Below are positions 1-9,928 of a stretch of DNA of 64,000 bases, one piece after another (the stretch's first letter is position 1; the number at the start of each line of letters is the position of its first letter). The stretch covers positions 1 through 64,000 of the forward strand of contig JAJEIE010000016.1 in assembly GCA_022827625.1 (NCBI GenBank), read 5' to 3'. The notes beneath the pieces were generated by a model, which saw only the letters and a program-made list of their open reading frames with translations, searched no databases and had not been told where the DNA came from. This DNA is from Candidatus Poribacteria bacterium. GTDB taxonomy: Bacteria > Poribacteria > WGA-4E > WGA-3G. The position numbers and the translations under genes were made by a program.

Positions 1-1
1 T

Positions 2-193
2 GATGTCTCAGGTCGTTTGGTTCGGAGTTTGGATCTGGGTTGGCAGCCGGTAGGTTCATATATGACGCCGTCGAGTGCTGCGTATTGGGATGGTCGTAAT
101 GCTGTTGGCGAACGTGTCGCGAGTGGTATCTACTTCTACACATTGCAGACATCAGACTTTGCCGCAACCCGACGCATGGTTATCCTCAAATAG
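2..193 (+). CDS. C-terminal fragment of secreted/cell-surface protein with FlgD-like / T9SS-type C-terminal domain (truncated at window start)
   Basis: Frame 2 reads DVSGRLVRSLDLGWQPVGSYMTPSSAAYWDGRNAVGERVASGIYFYTLQTSDFAATRRMVILK*, typical 'WDGRN..G..VASGIYFY.L' motif. Confidence 0.75.
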   Translation, partial: DVSGRLVRSLDLGWQPVGSYMTPSSAAYWDGRNAVGERVASGIYFYTLQTSDFAATRRMVILK

Positions 194-217
194 GAAACGC
201 GGCAACACGATTCACGC

Positions 218-251
218 AAACGCCTTGGTGTCCTCATCAAGGCGTTTTTTT
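218..251 (+). terminator. Rho-independent terminator
   Basis: AAACGCCTTG-gtgtcctcat-CAAGGCGTTTTTT: 10-bp perfect stem followed by T-run, 25 nt after the upstream stop codon. Confidence 0.85.
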
Positions 252-293
252 AAACGCCATGTAAAAACGTTTTCGCTAAGCAAAAAAAACAAA

Positions 294-1100
294 ATGATTA
301 GAAATATAATTCTGCTCACCCTTCTGTTCTGCACTTTCATCAACACAACAAACGCACAAGACTATTATCCTGCTGACATCGGGAACGTCTGGATTCTCGA
401 GAGCGAGGATGGCACGGAACGAATTACCTATGCAATCGGAAAAACCGACGAACGTTTCAACGGAAAACAGGGACGAATTCTTAGCGTCACCACTGCAGTC
501 TTAGGGACAACCGCAGCGAATACGAGTACATTTCTCATGCAGGTGGATGAAGAAGGCATCAAAATTCATCGGATCGTTACAGCATTTGGCGATGTTTTCG
601 GCGAGGCGCGTATGGAATTCTCACCGCCCGCCACCTTTTTTCCAGCAGAACTTGAACTCACAAAAACATGGGAGTTTCGTGGCGAAACAGAAGTCTCTCT
701 CGTAGGCAACGTTACACTCTCCAGTGTAAGCGAAGTCGTCGCCATTGAGGATGTAAAAATAGCGACAAGAACGTTCAAAAACTGCGTAAAAATTCAAATG
801 CATACAAGAACGACCGCCGCGTTAGGCGCAACCCGATCCACCTCTTACCAATGGCTTGCCCCGAATATTGGACCCGTTAAATTTCAAACCAATCAGGACA
901 TCGTCTTTGAACTCGTCAAATCCAATTTAATCCCAGCCACGCGCCTCTACGACGTGAACACCGACGGCGTTGTGAATATCTTAGACCTCACCTTCGTCGG
1001 TGTTCGCTTCGGAAGCACAGATACTGAGGCTGATGTAAACGGAGACGGCACTGTCAACATTCTGGATTTGATACTCGTCGCACAGAATTTTAAAAATTAA
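294..1100 (+). CDS. Secreted protein with C-terminal dockerin type I domain
   Basis: Signal peptide MIRNIILLTLLFCTFINTTNA; C-terminus DVNTDGVVNILDLTFVGVRFGS..ADVNGDGTVNILDLILVAQNF = two dockerin Ca-binding repeats; start placed at ATG 294 (ORF track start at 75 overlaps upstream gene and terminator). Confidence 0.85.
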   Translation: MIRNIILLTLLFCTFINTTNAQDYYPADIGNVWILESEDGTERITYAIGKTDERFNGKQGRILSVTTAVLGTTAANTSTFLMQVDEEGIKIHRIVTAFGDVFGEARMEFSPPATFFPAELELTKTWEFRGETEVSLVGNVTLSSVSEVVAIEDVKIATRTFKNCVKIQMHTRTTAALGATRSTSYQWLAPNIGPVKFQTNQDIVFELVKSNLIPATRLYDVNTDGVVNILDLTFVGVRFGSTDTEADVNGDGTVNILDLILVAQNFKN

Positions 1101-1111
1101 AGGAGGCACCT

Positions 1112-2029
1112 ATGAAACGCCAATTTTGCATGGTTTTATGCGTCTTGACATTCGGACTGAACGTCACACAAGTCTGCACCGTCTTTGCCAGCCCTGCGAC
1201 GGAAAAAATTGCATTTACCTCCACGCGTGACGGCAATTCAGAAATCTATATAATGAATCCAGACGGAAGTCAGCAACAGAATTTAACTTGGCATTCGGCG
1301 AGAGATCTTGCCCCCGCATGGTCTCCAACAGGGCAACACATCGCTTTCAACTCAAACCGAGACGGAATTCGTGACATCTACTTGATGGAAGCAAATGGAA
1401 GAAACGTACGGAAGGTGTTCCGAAACTCAGCATATAGGGAGTACCCAGCATGGTCCCCAGACGGGAAAAAACTGGCTTATTTGCACGGCGAAGACCGGAG
1501 CATCCACGTCGGAACAATAGATGGTGAACAAGAGGAACGGGTCGCGCCAACAAACATCGTCGGTGGCTATCCGGCTTGGTCTCCTGACGGTTCAGAGATT
1601 GTCTTTGTGGACACAGATCCCCCAGCGGGGTATCTCCTGAAGGCTGTCAACCTACAAACCCGCAAGGTGAAAGTGTTGCTTCCAAATGACGAACCGAAAA
1701 CTATTTGGAATCCGGCTTGGTCCCCAGATGGCACCCTTATAGCGTTTCACTGGTATAAAAAGGGTATCTACACGATAAGAAAAAGTGGCAGGGGTTTAAA
1801 ACTTCTCGTCCGCGATGCCAGCCGTCCCGTTTGGTCTCCAGAAGGGGACGAACTCATCTATGGAAAAGGGAACCAACTCTTCAAATTCGCTCTCAGTAAT
1901 CGTAGATCCAAGCAGCTTACACACGGTGCAATTAATTTTGGCGCGGATTGGTCTGAAGTGAAACCTTTACCCGTCGAACCCCAAGCCTCCTCACTCACAA
2001 CAAGGTGGGCAGCCGTCAAACGAAGATAA
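1112..2029 (+). CDS. TolB-like WD40/PD40 beta-propeller protein, secreted
   Basis: Repeated 'IAFTSTRDGNSEIYIMNPDGS..PAWSPDG..IAF' PD40 motifs; RBS aaaggagg before ATG. Confidence 0.85.
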   Translation: MKRQFCMVLCVLTFGLNVTQVCTVFASPATEKIAFTSTRDGNSEIYIMNPDGSQQQNLTWHSARDLAPAWSPTGQHIAFNSNRDGIRDIYLMEANGRNVRKVFRNSAYREYPAWSPDGKKLAYLHGEDRSIHVGTIDGEQEERVAPTNIVGGYPAWSPDGSEIVFVDTDPPAGYLLKAVNLQTRKVKVLLPNDEPKTIWNPAWSPDGTLIAFHWYKKGIYTIRKSGRGLKLLVRDASRPVWSPEGDELIYGKGNQLFKFALSNRRSKQLTHGAINFGADWSEVKPLPVEPQASSLTTRWAAVKRR

Positions 2030-2048
2030 AACCCAAAACGACACCCAA

Positions 2049-3617
2049 TTAAATCAAGTGTCGTTGCATTTCGCCTGCACCAAGTGGTGTTGTACGCCAT
2101 GTCGTCGTCTCATCGGTTTTCAATCGCCACGAAACCGTGAGCGGCGAATTGCCACCGTTGTAGAAAGTTACTTCCGCGCTTTTTTCTCTACCGAGTATAG
2201 GACGCACCAAAGAAAGAAGCGACGATGGATGGCTCCGTTTGTCACCTTGTCGGACCTCCAGAAGTTGTGTAACTTCGCTCTGAACCTCACGCGTTCCTAA
2301 AAGCAGGGGACCGTAGCAAGCAGTGACAGCACCTTGTCCCCAATTCCGCCCATGTCCCGCTGCAACCGAGCAGACCGCGCCACCCATATCAGCGTGTTCT
2401 CGCCCACCGCGCAACACACGTCTCGCTATCTGTAGCCGTGTCGCAGCACCTCGCAACGCACGCATCGCGTAGGTAATCTCTCCTGTCACCTGATATGCCA
2501 ACGTCATAGTAGCCGTTGACGGTTCCCGAATCGGATTTACGGATCCATCATCCGACCATTCACCCCAATACGCCATATCCGCCCGTTTGCCGACCCCGAA
2601 TTCCCGACGGCGTATCTCTTGCGGGAAGATCAACGCCAACAACGCCGGGGGTTCATCAGGAAGGTCTACCAATCCAGAGCGGATTCCATCGTCAAACCCG
2701 GTATCCTCGAACGTCCACCGATAGTAACTCAGTGCAGCCGCTGCAGGATCGTTATACGGATCAGACAACGACCCCACTAACGGTTCGGCAATCCGCTTCG
2801 CTGCGGTTTTGAAGACTTCCTCGCCAGACAACAGATAGAGATCGCCCAAGGCATAGATCGCACCAGAAGCCAACAACACCTCAATCCCAGCGAGCGGGTC
2901 CCCCGGAACGTGGTGTGTACTTGCGACAAGACCGTGTAAATTCTTCGCGTCAACCGCAGCTTCGTCAAGACCTTCTCCGTCATGCGTCCAGAGCAGCGGC
3001 ATCGGGTCTGGCGCAGCGATGAGTTGTTCAGCCCGTTTTTTACCATACCGCAACGCCCATGTCAGATAGCGTTCTTCACCCGTCACACGATACGCCGCAA
3101 TGGCGATATGGATAAATCGAAAATGTTCCGCCAGTTCATAAGTATGTTTTTCTTCGTTCGTCACGAATTGCGTGCCGATGTTGTAGCCGATAAAGGTATC
3201 CCGCGTATAATCATACCACGGTGGGATTTCCGGCACCCAGTTCCCGATATGTTCAGCAGCATCTGTCAAGAGGTGAACAGCATCCGTATCTTCAGGTTTT
3301 ACCCCAATGTAACGCGGCAGAAAAAGCAGAAACGGTTCCGGTCCGTGATGTGCTTCGGCTTTCGGTTCGTAACCGTGGACGCAATCACGCTTCACCCACC
3401 CTTGTAGAGCCGCCTTCAACATATCGAAGTGCCGAAGGACAGTGGCATCACCGGTGATTAAATAGTGCGGAAACCACGCAAGCGCATAGTTCGCCTCGTC
3501 CTCACCACCATCGTTGGGACCCGGTGGATCCAGCAACATGCTCTGTCTGAGCCAACGGCTCATCTCGGCTTTGAGCCTGCTATAGGCATCATAACATTCG
3601 TGGATAGGGGTATTCAT
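2049..3617 (-). CDS. Hypothetical protein, possible six-hairpin glycosidase-like (alpha/alpha barrel) enzyme
   Basis: 522-aa ORF, aromatic/His-rich helical-repeat composition; function tentative. Confidence 0.75.
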   Translation of the reverse strand: MNTPIHECYDAYSRLKAEMSRWLRQSMLLDPPGPNDGGEDEANYALAWFPHYLITGDATVLRHFDMLKAALQGWVKRDCVHGYEPKAEAHHGPEPFLLFLPRYIGVKPEDTDAVHLLTDAAEHIGNWVPEIPPWYDYTRDTFIGYNIGTQFVTNEEKHTYELAEHFRFIHIAIAAYRVTGEERYLTWALRYGKKRAEQLIAAPDPMPLLWTHDGEGLDEAAVDAKNLHGLVASTHHVPGDPLAGIEVLLASGAIYALGDLYLLSGEEVFKTAAKRIAEPLVGSLSDPYNDPAAAALSYYRWTFEDTGFDDGIRSGLVDLPDEPPALLALIFPQEIRRREFGVGKRADMAYWGEWSDDGSVNPIREPSTATMTLAYQVTGEITYAMRALRGAATRLQIARRVLRGGREHADMGGAVCSVAAGHGRNWGQGAVTACYGPLLLGTREVQSEVTQLLEVRQGDKRSHPSSLLSLVRPILGREKSAEVTFYNGGNSPLTVSWRLKTDETTTWRTTPLGAGEMQRHLI

Positions 3618-3626
3618 GTGCTTCTC

Positions 3627-4454
3627 CTACAACAACGACTTGAGAAATTCGATACTCTGTTTCGCAATCGTCTGCGGATCCGGTTCAAAGTCGAAAACTT
3701 CCGTCGAAACATAACCGCTATAATCAATCTCTTTCAAGGCTTCAATGATAGGTGGATAGTCCACATTGCCAGACCCCGGCAGATACCCGTTATCGTCATT
3801 AGAGTGAAAGTGTGCGACGTGTGGCGCACAGTTACGAATCTGCGTCGGCATATCCAACCCTTCCTTCGCAGTGCTACAGACATCAAGAATCATCTGAAAA
3901 TTAGGATGATTCACGGCATTCACCATCTCAACGGCTTTGTCGGGATTCGTGATAAAATTCGTCTGGTCGCTCGACAACGGTTCCATACACAACATTACAT
4001 CCCTTTCACCGGCGAGTGCCGCGCCTTCCGTAAACGTCCCGCGCGCATACGCCCATGCCTCTTCAAAAGAGAGCGGGTCAATTACATTCCGTTGTTGTGG
4101 TGAACCAATCACCATCACCTTTCCACCTAAATCGGCGCATAAATTAATGAGTGCAAGAAAATAATCGCGCGTTTCTTCACGGATTTCAGCATCGGGGTGG
4201 TTAATATAGAGTCCCGGTGGCGAAACAAGCAGCCAATGCAGCCCAGCGATCTCTATTTTCGCAGCATCTGCAGCCTTGCGGATACGCGACCGTTCAGCCT
4301 CACTGATGTCTAACACCGAATCCGCCAGTGTAAACGGGGCGATTTCAACAGCCTCGTAGCCCAATTCGGCGGTATAGGTGAAAACATCCTCTATTTTCCA
4401 ATCTTCAAACATCTCATTGCATATTGCGAGTTTCATTTTGTCTCCCATATTCAT
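3627..4454 (-). CDS. Sugar phosphate isomerase/epimerase (xylose isomerase-like TIM barrel, AP endonuclease 2 family)
   Basis: LGYEAVEIAPF..., GLHWLL, EPLSSDQTNFITNPDKAVEMV, HFHSNDDNGYLPGSGNVDYPPIIEAL. Confidence 0.88.
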   Translation of the reverse strand: MNMGDKMKLAICNEMFEDWKIEDVFTYTAELGYEAVEIAPFTLADSVLDISEAERSRIRKAADAAKIEIAGLHWLLVSPPGLYINHPDAEIREETRDYFLALINLCADLGGKVMVIGSPQQRNVIDPLSFEEAWAYARGTFTEGAALAGERDVMLCMEPLSSDQTNFITNPDKAVEMVNAVNHPNFQMILDVCSTAKEGLDMPTQIRNCAPHVAHFHSNDDNGYLPGSGNVDYPPIIEALKEIDYSGYVSTEVFDFEPDPQTIAKQSIEFLKSLL

Positions 4455-4527
4455 TTTTCGACTATTGTATAGGGCTTCCGATTTTTTGTCAAATTTCCAC
4501 TACCCACTGCTATTTTGCCATCTTTCC

Positions 4528-4553
4528 TGTAGGAGGGATTTCCAAATCCTGAC
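4528..4553 (+). repeat. REP-like palindromic repeat (TGTAGGAGGGATTTCCAAATCCTGAC)
   Basis: Same 26-mer family at 6087, 6178, 9627 and inside glyQS. Confidence 0.85.
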
Positions 4554-4744
4554 TTTCTGCTTCCTATTCTTCCATCCTTCCACTCTCCGATACAAACTTC
4601 GTCAGTAACCCTTGCTGACCGCTGACCGCCGATAGCCGACAGCCAATAACTTTAAAAAATCACTTCGTAAATAAAAGAAAAATATGATATAATTATTTTC
4701 AACTCAGATACTATTCCATTTTTCGGCACTCAAAGGGGGAAAAG

Positions 4745-6091
4745 ATGCACACCATTTTAGAGCGTTACCACAAAACCTTTGCAAAAGACAGAGAGATGTC
4801 AGATGTCGCAAATCAACTGTTCCCCGACGGCGTAACACACGATGGACGATATATGTCCCCTTTCCCGATCTATATCACCCATGCACAAGGCTCAAAAAAA
4901 TGGGGACTCGACGACAAAGCGTTCATCGACTACTGGGCAGGGCACGGCGCACTCCTCCTCGGTCATAACCCCCCAGAAGTCGTAGATGCCGTGACGACGC
5001 AGATGCATCGAGGCACACACTACGGTGCCTGCCATCCCCTCGAACTCGAATGGGGATCGCTCGTGACGCAGTTGATTCCATCAGCAGAGCGCGTCCGTTT
5101 CGTCAGCTCCGGCACAGAAGCGACCCTGATGGCAATCCGTCTCGCGCGCACCTATACGGGTAAGAACAAGGTGTTGAAATTCAGAGGACATTTTCACGGT
5201 TGGCACGACAGTGTCATCTTAGGCGCATACCCGCCTTTCGATATGAGTGTCCCCGGCATTCCACAAGAGGTCCGCGATACAACGCTCCTATGCCCACCGA
5301 ACGACATCGACACCGTTGAAACGCAACTGAAAACGGACAAAGATATTGCGTGTATTATCCTCGAACCGACAGGTGCCTCCTTCGGTATCGTCCCGACCAA
5401 CGGCACATTTTTAAAGCAGCTCCGCGAGTTGACAGAAGCACACGGTGTCGTCCTGATTTTCGACGAAGTCATCACAGGGTTTCGCGTTGCACCGGGTGGC
5501 GCGCAAGCACACTACAACGTTACACCCGATATGACAACATTGGCGAAAATCTTAGCAGGCGGACTCCCCGGCGGCGCGCTTGCGGGGAAAAAAGAAATTC
5601 TCGAACTGATTTCCATGAAATCGGAAGCCGAGGGTTTGAAAATGCCACATCCGGGTACTTTCAACGCCAATCCCCTCTCCGCCGCTGCAGGCATCGCGAT
5701 GCTCAACATCGTCAAAACAGGCGAACCGCAGAAACAGGCACATCGGACTGCAGAACGACTCCGCACAGAATTGAACAGCATTATTGACGATTACAAACTC
5801 GACTGGGTCGTTTACGGCGAATTTTCGGGGATTAGACTGCTCATAGGACACGGCGAAAAAGATGTACGTGCCTCCGATTTCGATCCCTATACATGGGATT
5901 ATCGGAAACTGAAAGGCAACAGTGACCCAGATATGCAGGAACGTCTCCGGTGCGGTCTGTTGCTAAACGGCATCGATCTCGCCAGTAACGGCGGAATGAC
6001 AACCGCAGCGCATACCGAGGAAGATATTACAAAAACAGTCGCAGCATTTGCGCAGACACTTGAGTGGTTGAAAGCAGAAAAAGCATTGTAG
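4745..6091 (+). CDS. Aspartate aminotransferase family / glutamate-1-semialdehyde 2,1-aminomutase-like PLP enzyme
   Basis: LFPDGVTHDGRYMSPFPIYITHAQGSKKWGLDDKAFIDYWAGHGALLLGHNPPEV; RFVSSGTEATLMAIRLARTYTGKNKVLKF; DEVITGFR; TTLAKILAGGLPGGALAG. Confidence 0.9.
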   Translation: MHTILERYHKTFAKDREMSDVANQLFPDGVTHDGRYMSPFPIYITHAQGSKKWGLDDKAFIDYWAGHGALLLGHNPPEVVDAVTTQMHRGTHYGACHPLELEWGSLVTQLIPSAERVRFVSSGTEATLMAIRLARTYTGKNKVLKFRGHFHGWHDSVILGAYPPFDMSVPGIPQEVRDTTLLCPPNDIDTVETQLKTDKDIACIILEPTGASFGIVPTNGTFLKQLRELTEAHGVVLIFDEVITGFRVAPGGAQAHYNVTPDMTTLAKILAGGLPGGALAGKKEILELISMKSEAEGLKMPHPGTFNANPLSAAAGIAMLNIVKTGEPQKQAHRTAERLRTELNSIIDDYKLDWVVYGEFSGIRLLIGHGEKDVRASDFDPYTWDYRKLKGNSDPDMQERLRCGLLLNGIDLASNGGMTTAAHTEEDITKTVAAFAQTLEWLKAEKAL

Positions 6092-6216
6092 GAGGGATTT
6101 CCAAATCCCGACACATCAACCTTAGACAGTCGCAGCATTTGCGCAAACACTTGAGTGGCTGAAGGCAGAAAAAGCATTGTAGGAGGGATTTCCAAATCCC
6201 GACACATCAACCTTAG
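6035..6216 (+). repeat. 91-bp direct tandem duplication of the aminotransferase 3' end plus REP
   Basis: Two copies (6035-6125, 6126-6216) differing at about 3 positions. Confidence 0.93.
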
Positions 6217-6323
6217 CCCGTAATGAAATGGAGGGGTTTTTGCTTGGGTGTTTCCTTTAGATCTACGGAGAGGCTCGTTGGTCATTCAATTCACCTCACC
6301 GAACCACAAGGTAAATTAAAAAA

Positions 6324-7307
6324 ATGAAGACAATTACGTATCGCGACGCCCTTAAAGAAGCGTTAGCAGAAGAAATGGAACGCGACGATGCCGTCTTTCT
6401 GATGGGTGAGGATATCGCCGAATACGGCGGTGCCTACAAAGTGACAGACGGACTCCATCAAGAATTCGGGAAAGACCGTATCCGAAACACGCCAATCTCG
6501 GAAGCCGCCATCATCGGCACTGCCCTCGGCGCAGCGGTTACAGGCATGCGTCCCGTTGCCGAGCTAATGTACATCGACTTTACAGCGGTCGGTATGGACC
6601 AGATCGTGAACCAAGTCGCGAAAATCCGCTATATGGTCGGTGGACAGTTAGATGTGCCACTCGTGATTCGGACGCAAGGCGGTGCGGGTCGATCCTCTGC
6701 GGCGCAGCACGCACAGAGTCTTGAAGCCTGGTTCGTGCATATCCCCGGACTGCTCGTCGTGATGCCTTCTACACCTTACGACGCAAAAGGACTCCTGAAA
6801 ACAGCCATCCGAGACGACAATCCGATCATGTTTATTGAGCACAAACTCCTCTATACAGAAGAGGGAGAGATTCCCGAGGAAGAATACACAATTCCCTTGG
6901 GCATCGCCGACGTAAAACGCGAAGGTGAAGATATAACGATTCTCGCAACTTCACGGATGGTCTTGAACGCACTCATCGCCGCAGACGTGCTCGCCGATGA
7001 AGGCATATCCGCTGAAATCATCGATCCAAGAACGCTGATGCCGCTTGATAAAGACAGCATCCTCAACTCCGTTCGGAAAACGAATCGGTTGCTCATCGCC
7101 CATGAGGCAGTCGGCAGAGCCGGTTTCGGTGCCGAGATCGCCGCGCTCGTCGTGCGGGAAGCGTTTGACTATCTGGATGCACCGATTGAACGCGTCGCAG
7201 CTGTACCCGTCCCTGTCCCCTTCGCGCCCGTGATGGAAAACTTTGTTATCCCCAACGCTGATCAAATCGTCGATGCAGCACGAAAACTCGTTCGTTACGA
7301 AATCTAA
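6324..7307 (+). CDS. Alpha-ketoacid (pyruvate-type) dehydrogenase subunit beta
   Basis: MKTITYRDALKEALAEEMERDDAVFLMGEDIAEYGGAYKVTDGLHQEFGKDRIRNTPISEAAIIGTALGAAVTGMRPVAELMYIDF... Confidence 0.93.
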   Translation: MKTITYRDALKEALAEEMERDDAVFLMGEDIAEYGGAYKVTDGLHQEFGKDRIRNTPISEAAIIGTALGAAVTGMRPVAELMYIDFTAVGMDQIVNQVAKIRYMVGGQLDVPLVIRTQGGAGRSSAAQHAQSLEAWFVHIPGLLVVMPSTPYDAKGLLKTAIRDDNPIMFIEHKLLYTEEGEIPEEEYTIPLGIADVKREGEDITILATSRMVLNALIAADVLADEGISAEIIDPRTLMPLDKDSILNSVRKTNRLLIAHEAVGRAGFGAEIAALVVREAFDYLDAPIERVAAVPVPVPFAPVMENFVIPNADQIVDAARKLVRYEI

Positions 7308-7336
7308 ACAAAACGCCCAGTTCCCTAAAATTGGTA

Positions 7337-7357
7337 GGTGCGGTTTGCAACCGCACC
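7337..7357. repeat. Palindromic REP-like element GGTGCGGTTTGCAACCGCACC
   Basis: Near-perfect inverted repeat between convergent genes; may act as bidirectional terminator. Confidence 0.75.
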
Positions 7358-7412
7358 GGACTTCACTTTCCAAATCCTTATCGCCATTGATAACCATCTG
7401 TAAGAGAGGTTG

Positions 7413-8657
7413 CTAACCCTGATCCTCTGTTCCGGTTTCTCCAACCAACCGCTGATACATCCGCGTCAAACCGAAAGCGATGGGTGTCCACACCAGCGCC
7501 GCCACCATAGCCGTGATTGAGAAAGCGGCACCCGCAATCGTCCCCACGCCGAATCGAACGAGCTCAATCACGCCAGCACTCCCACCCTTTGAGAATCGGT
7601 ACCCAAACGAATCAATAATCTGTTTCGCGCGATACCGCGAGTCGTAAGAGAGCGGCATATAGAACAACTCTTTCGCCGCCCGAAAAAGCGAGTAATCCAA
7701 GGCTTTAAAAATCGTATACGCCGCCGTTCCATTCCGTAGTGAAGGGGATACCGTCAGAATGTAGCTGCTGACGAAATGGACTACCGGAATACCGAGATGA
7801 ATATAACGGAGCGCAACAAACCTGAGCGCAAGCGGCACAACCACCAATTGTAAAATGCCCGCTGCTAATCCGAGATTCCCATAGACACCACCGAAAAACG
7901 CCGTTCGCATATCTTTATCAGGTATTTCCGATTCCGCTAAGCCATTAAAACGGAGATCCAGGACAGTAGAGACCACCTGTGTGCTGAGGATCAACGCCCC
8001 GATAAAAATTAAATACCGAGAACGAAAAAGCACTTTTACACCGATGTGCCCAAGCCTGCCACCCGCTTCTTCTTCACTCGGTTCAGGTTCACCACCAAAC
8101 TTGTAAGCAAGGACACCGAGAACCGCCGTCGGTACAAGAGATGCCGCTGTGAACAGCAATAACGGTTCAGAACCCAACTCAGTCGCCAACAGACTCACAG
8201 ACCTCCCACCGAAAAACGAACCCATCGACGCAACAGCGCAAAAGGGACCGTTAATTCGCTTCGCCTGTTCAGTCGTCAGCACACTGTTCACAAACGACCA
8301 GAATTGCTCAATAACTATCACGATATACGCTTCACGGAACACATAGATGATCACCGCGGCGAAATGCATACCACGGACAAGCGCAGCGTAGCATCCCAGG
8401 ATTAAAATACCGGAAAAAAGGGAAGTTATTGCCAACGCACGCGTCGCCCCCTGCCACGAAAGCAGGCGACCATAACAGTACAGCATCACGAGCATACTCG
8501 GTGGAACCGCTACCATACCACGCGGCAGATTTTCTGCACCGTACGCATCAATGAATAGAGAGGACGATACGGAACGAATAAACTCATAACCGAATAACAC
8601 AAAACTGGCAGCCGCACTAATTGAAATAGCAGCGTAAATAAGTCGTCGTGGAAACAT
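7413..8657 (-). CDS. Multi-pass membrane transporter (NTP/NDP exchange transporter- or MFS-like)
   Basis: About 12 hydrophobic segments; start set at MFPRRLIYAAISISAAASFVLFGYEF (8657) so it does not run into the upstream phyH-like gene. Confidence 0.75.
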   Translation of the reverse strand: MFPRRLIYAAISISAAASFVLFGYEFIRSVSSSLFIDAYGAENLPRGMVAVPPSMLVMLYCYGRLLSWQGATRALAITSLFSGILILGCYAALVRGMHFAAVIIYVFREAYIVIVIEQFWSFVNSVLTTEQAKRINGPFCAVASMGSFFGGRSVSLLATELGSEPLLLFTAASLVPTAVLGVLAYKFGGEPEPSEEEAGGRLGHIGVKVLFRSRYLIFIGALILSTQVVSTVLDLRFNGLAESEIPDKDMRTAFFGGVYGNLGLAAGILQLVVVPLALRFVALRYIHLGIPVVHFVSSYILTVSPSLRNGTAAYTIFKALDYSLFRAAKELFYMPLSYDSRYRAKQIIDSFGYRFSKGGSAGVIELVRFGVGTIAGAAFSITAMVAALVWTPIAFGLTRMYQRLVGETGTEDQG

Positions 8658-8685
8658 TATGTTAGATTGCCCCTCAAAAATCTCT

Positions 8686-9513
8686 CTATCGCTCTGGAAT
8701 GCTATCCTCAGTTGGACGAGGATTGTGTACCCAATGTCCACTCGGATCGCTGCCTCTGGCAACAATCGCGCGCTGGTTCCAATCGTTCGCGGCGTGGACA
8801 TCCGGCGGCACAAACCGCATCGTCAATCCACAACGCCGTCGGTCTGAAGCGTTCGGTTCAGAACCGTGCAACAGCAGGTCGGAATGTAAAGACATCTGTC
8901 CGGCTCTCATCTCAAAGGGAAAAGGCGCGTCCCCATATTCCGTAGCACCGTGTACCGTCTGACCGAGAACATTCTTTTCCTCAGCAGTACTTCGTTCAAA
9001 TGCGATCTGTCCGTGCACATGCGACTTTGGAATAACCGTCATCGCACCGTTCTCGACAGAAGCATCGTCAATCGCCAACCACACCGTGACGGTTTTGCTT
9101 GGAGACAGGGGCCAATACGAGGCATCTTGATGCCAACTCACCTGCTTAACATCACCCGGCATCTTGCAGAAGTAGTGTGTTCCCCAACAGATAAGCACTT
9201 CACCGAGCAGATCCTGCACATAATCCAGAACCCTATCCTCCGTAACCAGATCGTGGATACCTGGGCAGCTGGTATGCCACCCGTTAATGGAGTAACTATT
9301 CATCCCCGCCCCCAACGCTTTCTCCATGAGTTGATTGAAATAGGCGCGGTGCTCGGCGATCTCTGCTTCAGAAAAGACATCCAAGGGTGAAATGAATCCT
9401 CTTTCATTGAAGTGTGCAATTTGGGCAGACGTTAAGGTCGTTGGATTCTCATTTTCAACCGGAAAAAACTGTAGTCTTCGATTCAGTTCCGGCATTGCGT
9501 CTGTAATGGGCAT
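8686..9513 (-). CDS. Phytanoyl-CoA dioxygenase (PhyH) family protein
   Basis: VSWHQDASYWPLSPSKTVTVWLAIDDASVENGAMTVIPKSH...LHGSEPNASDRRRCGLTMRFVP. Confidence 0.92.
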   Translation of the reverse strand: MPITDAMPELNRRLQFFPVENENPTTLTSAQIAHFNERGFISPLDVFSEAEIAEHRAYFNQLMEKALGAGMNSYSINGWHTSCPGIHDLVTEDRVLDYVQDLLGEVLICWGTHYFCKMPGDVKQVSWHQDASYWPLSPSKTVTVWLAIDDASVENGAMTVIPKSHVHGQIAFERSTAEEKNVLGQTVHGATEYGDAPFPFEMRAGQMSLHSDLLLHGSEPNASDRRRCGLTMRFVPPDVHAANDWNQRAIVARGSDPSGHWVHNPRPTEDSIPER

Positions 9514-9626
9514 CGGCGCGTCCTCTTTTTTTAGGTAGGTTAGAAGTTTGTATTGTGGGTATGATACCAAATTTGAACCCGCTTGTCAATTTGTTTTGCT
9601 TCCCAAACAGAGCCATTCAGTCCTTC

Positions 9627-9652
9627 TGTAGGAGGGAACTCCGATTCCCGAC
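9627..9652 (+). repeat. REP-like repeat (degenerate copy)
   Basis: TGTAGGAGGGAACTCCGATTCCCGAC. Confidence 0.7.
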
Positions 9653-9928
9653 ATATTCCTGTAAGGTCACCCTTTCAACTCGCGATACCTTTGCGACAAT
9701 GCTCAAAAATCTGATAATTGAATAGCTCTGATAATCAGACCAGTTTTTCTTGACAGCTCTTACCAAATATGCTATTATTTCCAAAATAGACTGTGACAGC
9801 GGTGGCACAGTGTCGTTCGGAAGTTTCCATTATAGTGAAACTAAAAAATAAACAGACATTCCGTGCTGCGTTTGACTGTATCAGTAATCCTAAACTTCAC
9901 TATAATTCTACATCATACGATCCGATTT

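Noticed and set aside
75-293. N-terminal extension of the dockerin ORF
   Set aside because: Overlaps the upstream gene's C-terminus and an intrinsic terminator; signal peptide begins at ATG 294.
3465-4103. 212-aa plus-strand ORF
   Set aside because: Opposite strand of the well-supported isomerase/epimerase and six-hairpin-like genes; no family-like motifs.
6035-6216. Possible direct-repeat flanks of an insertion
   Set aside because: The copies abut directly with nothing between them, so this is a simple tandem duplication.
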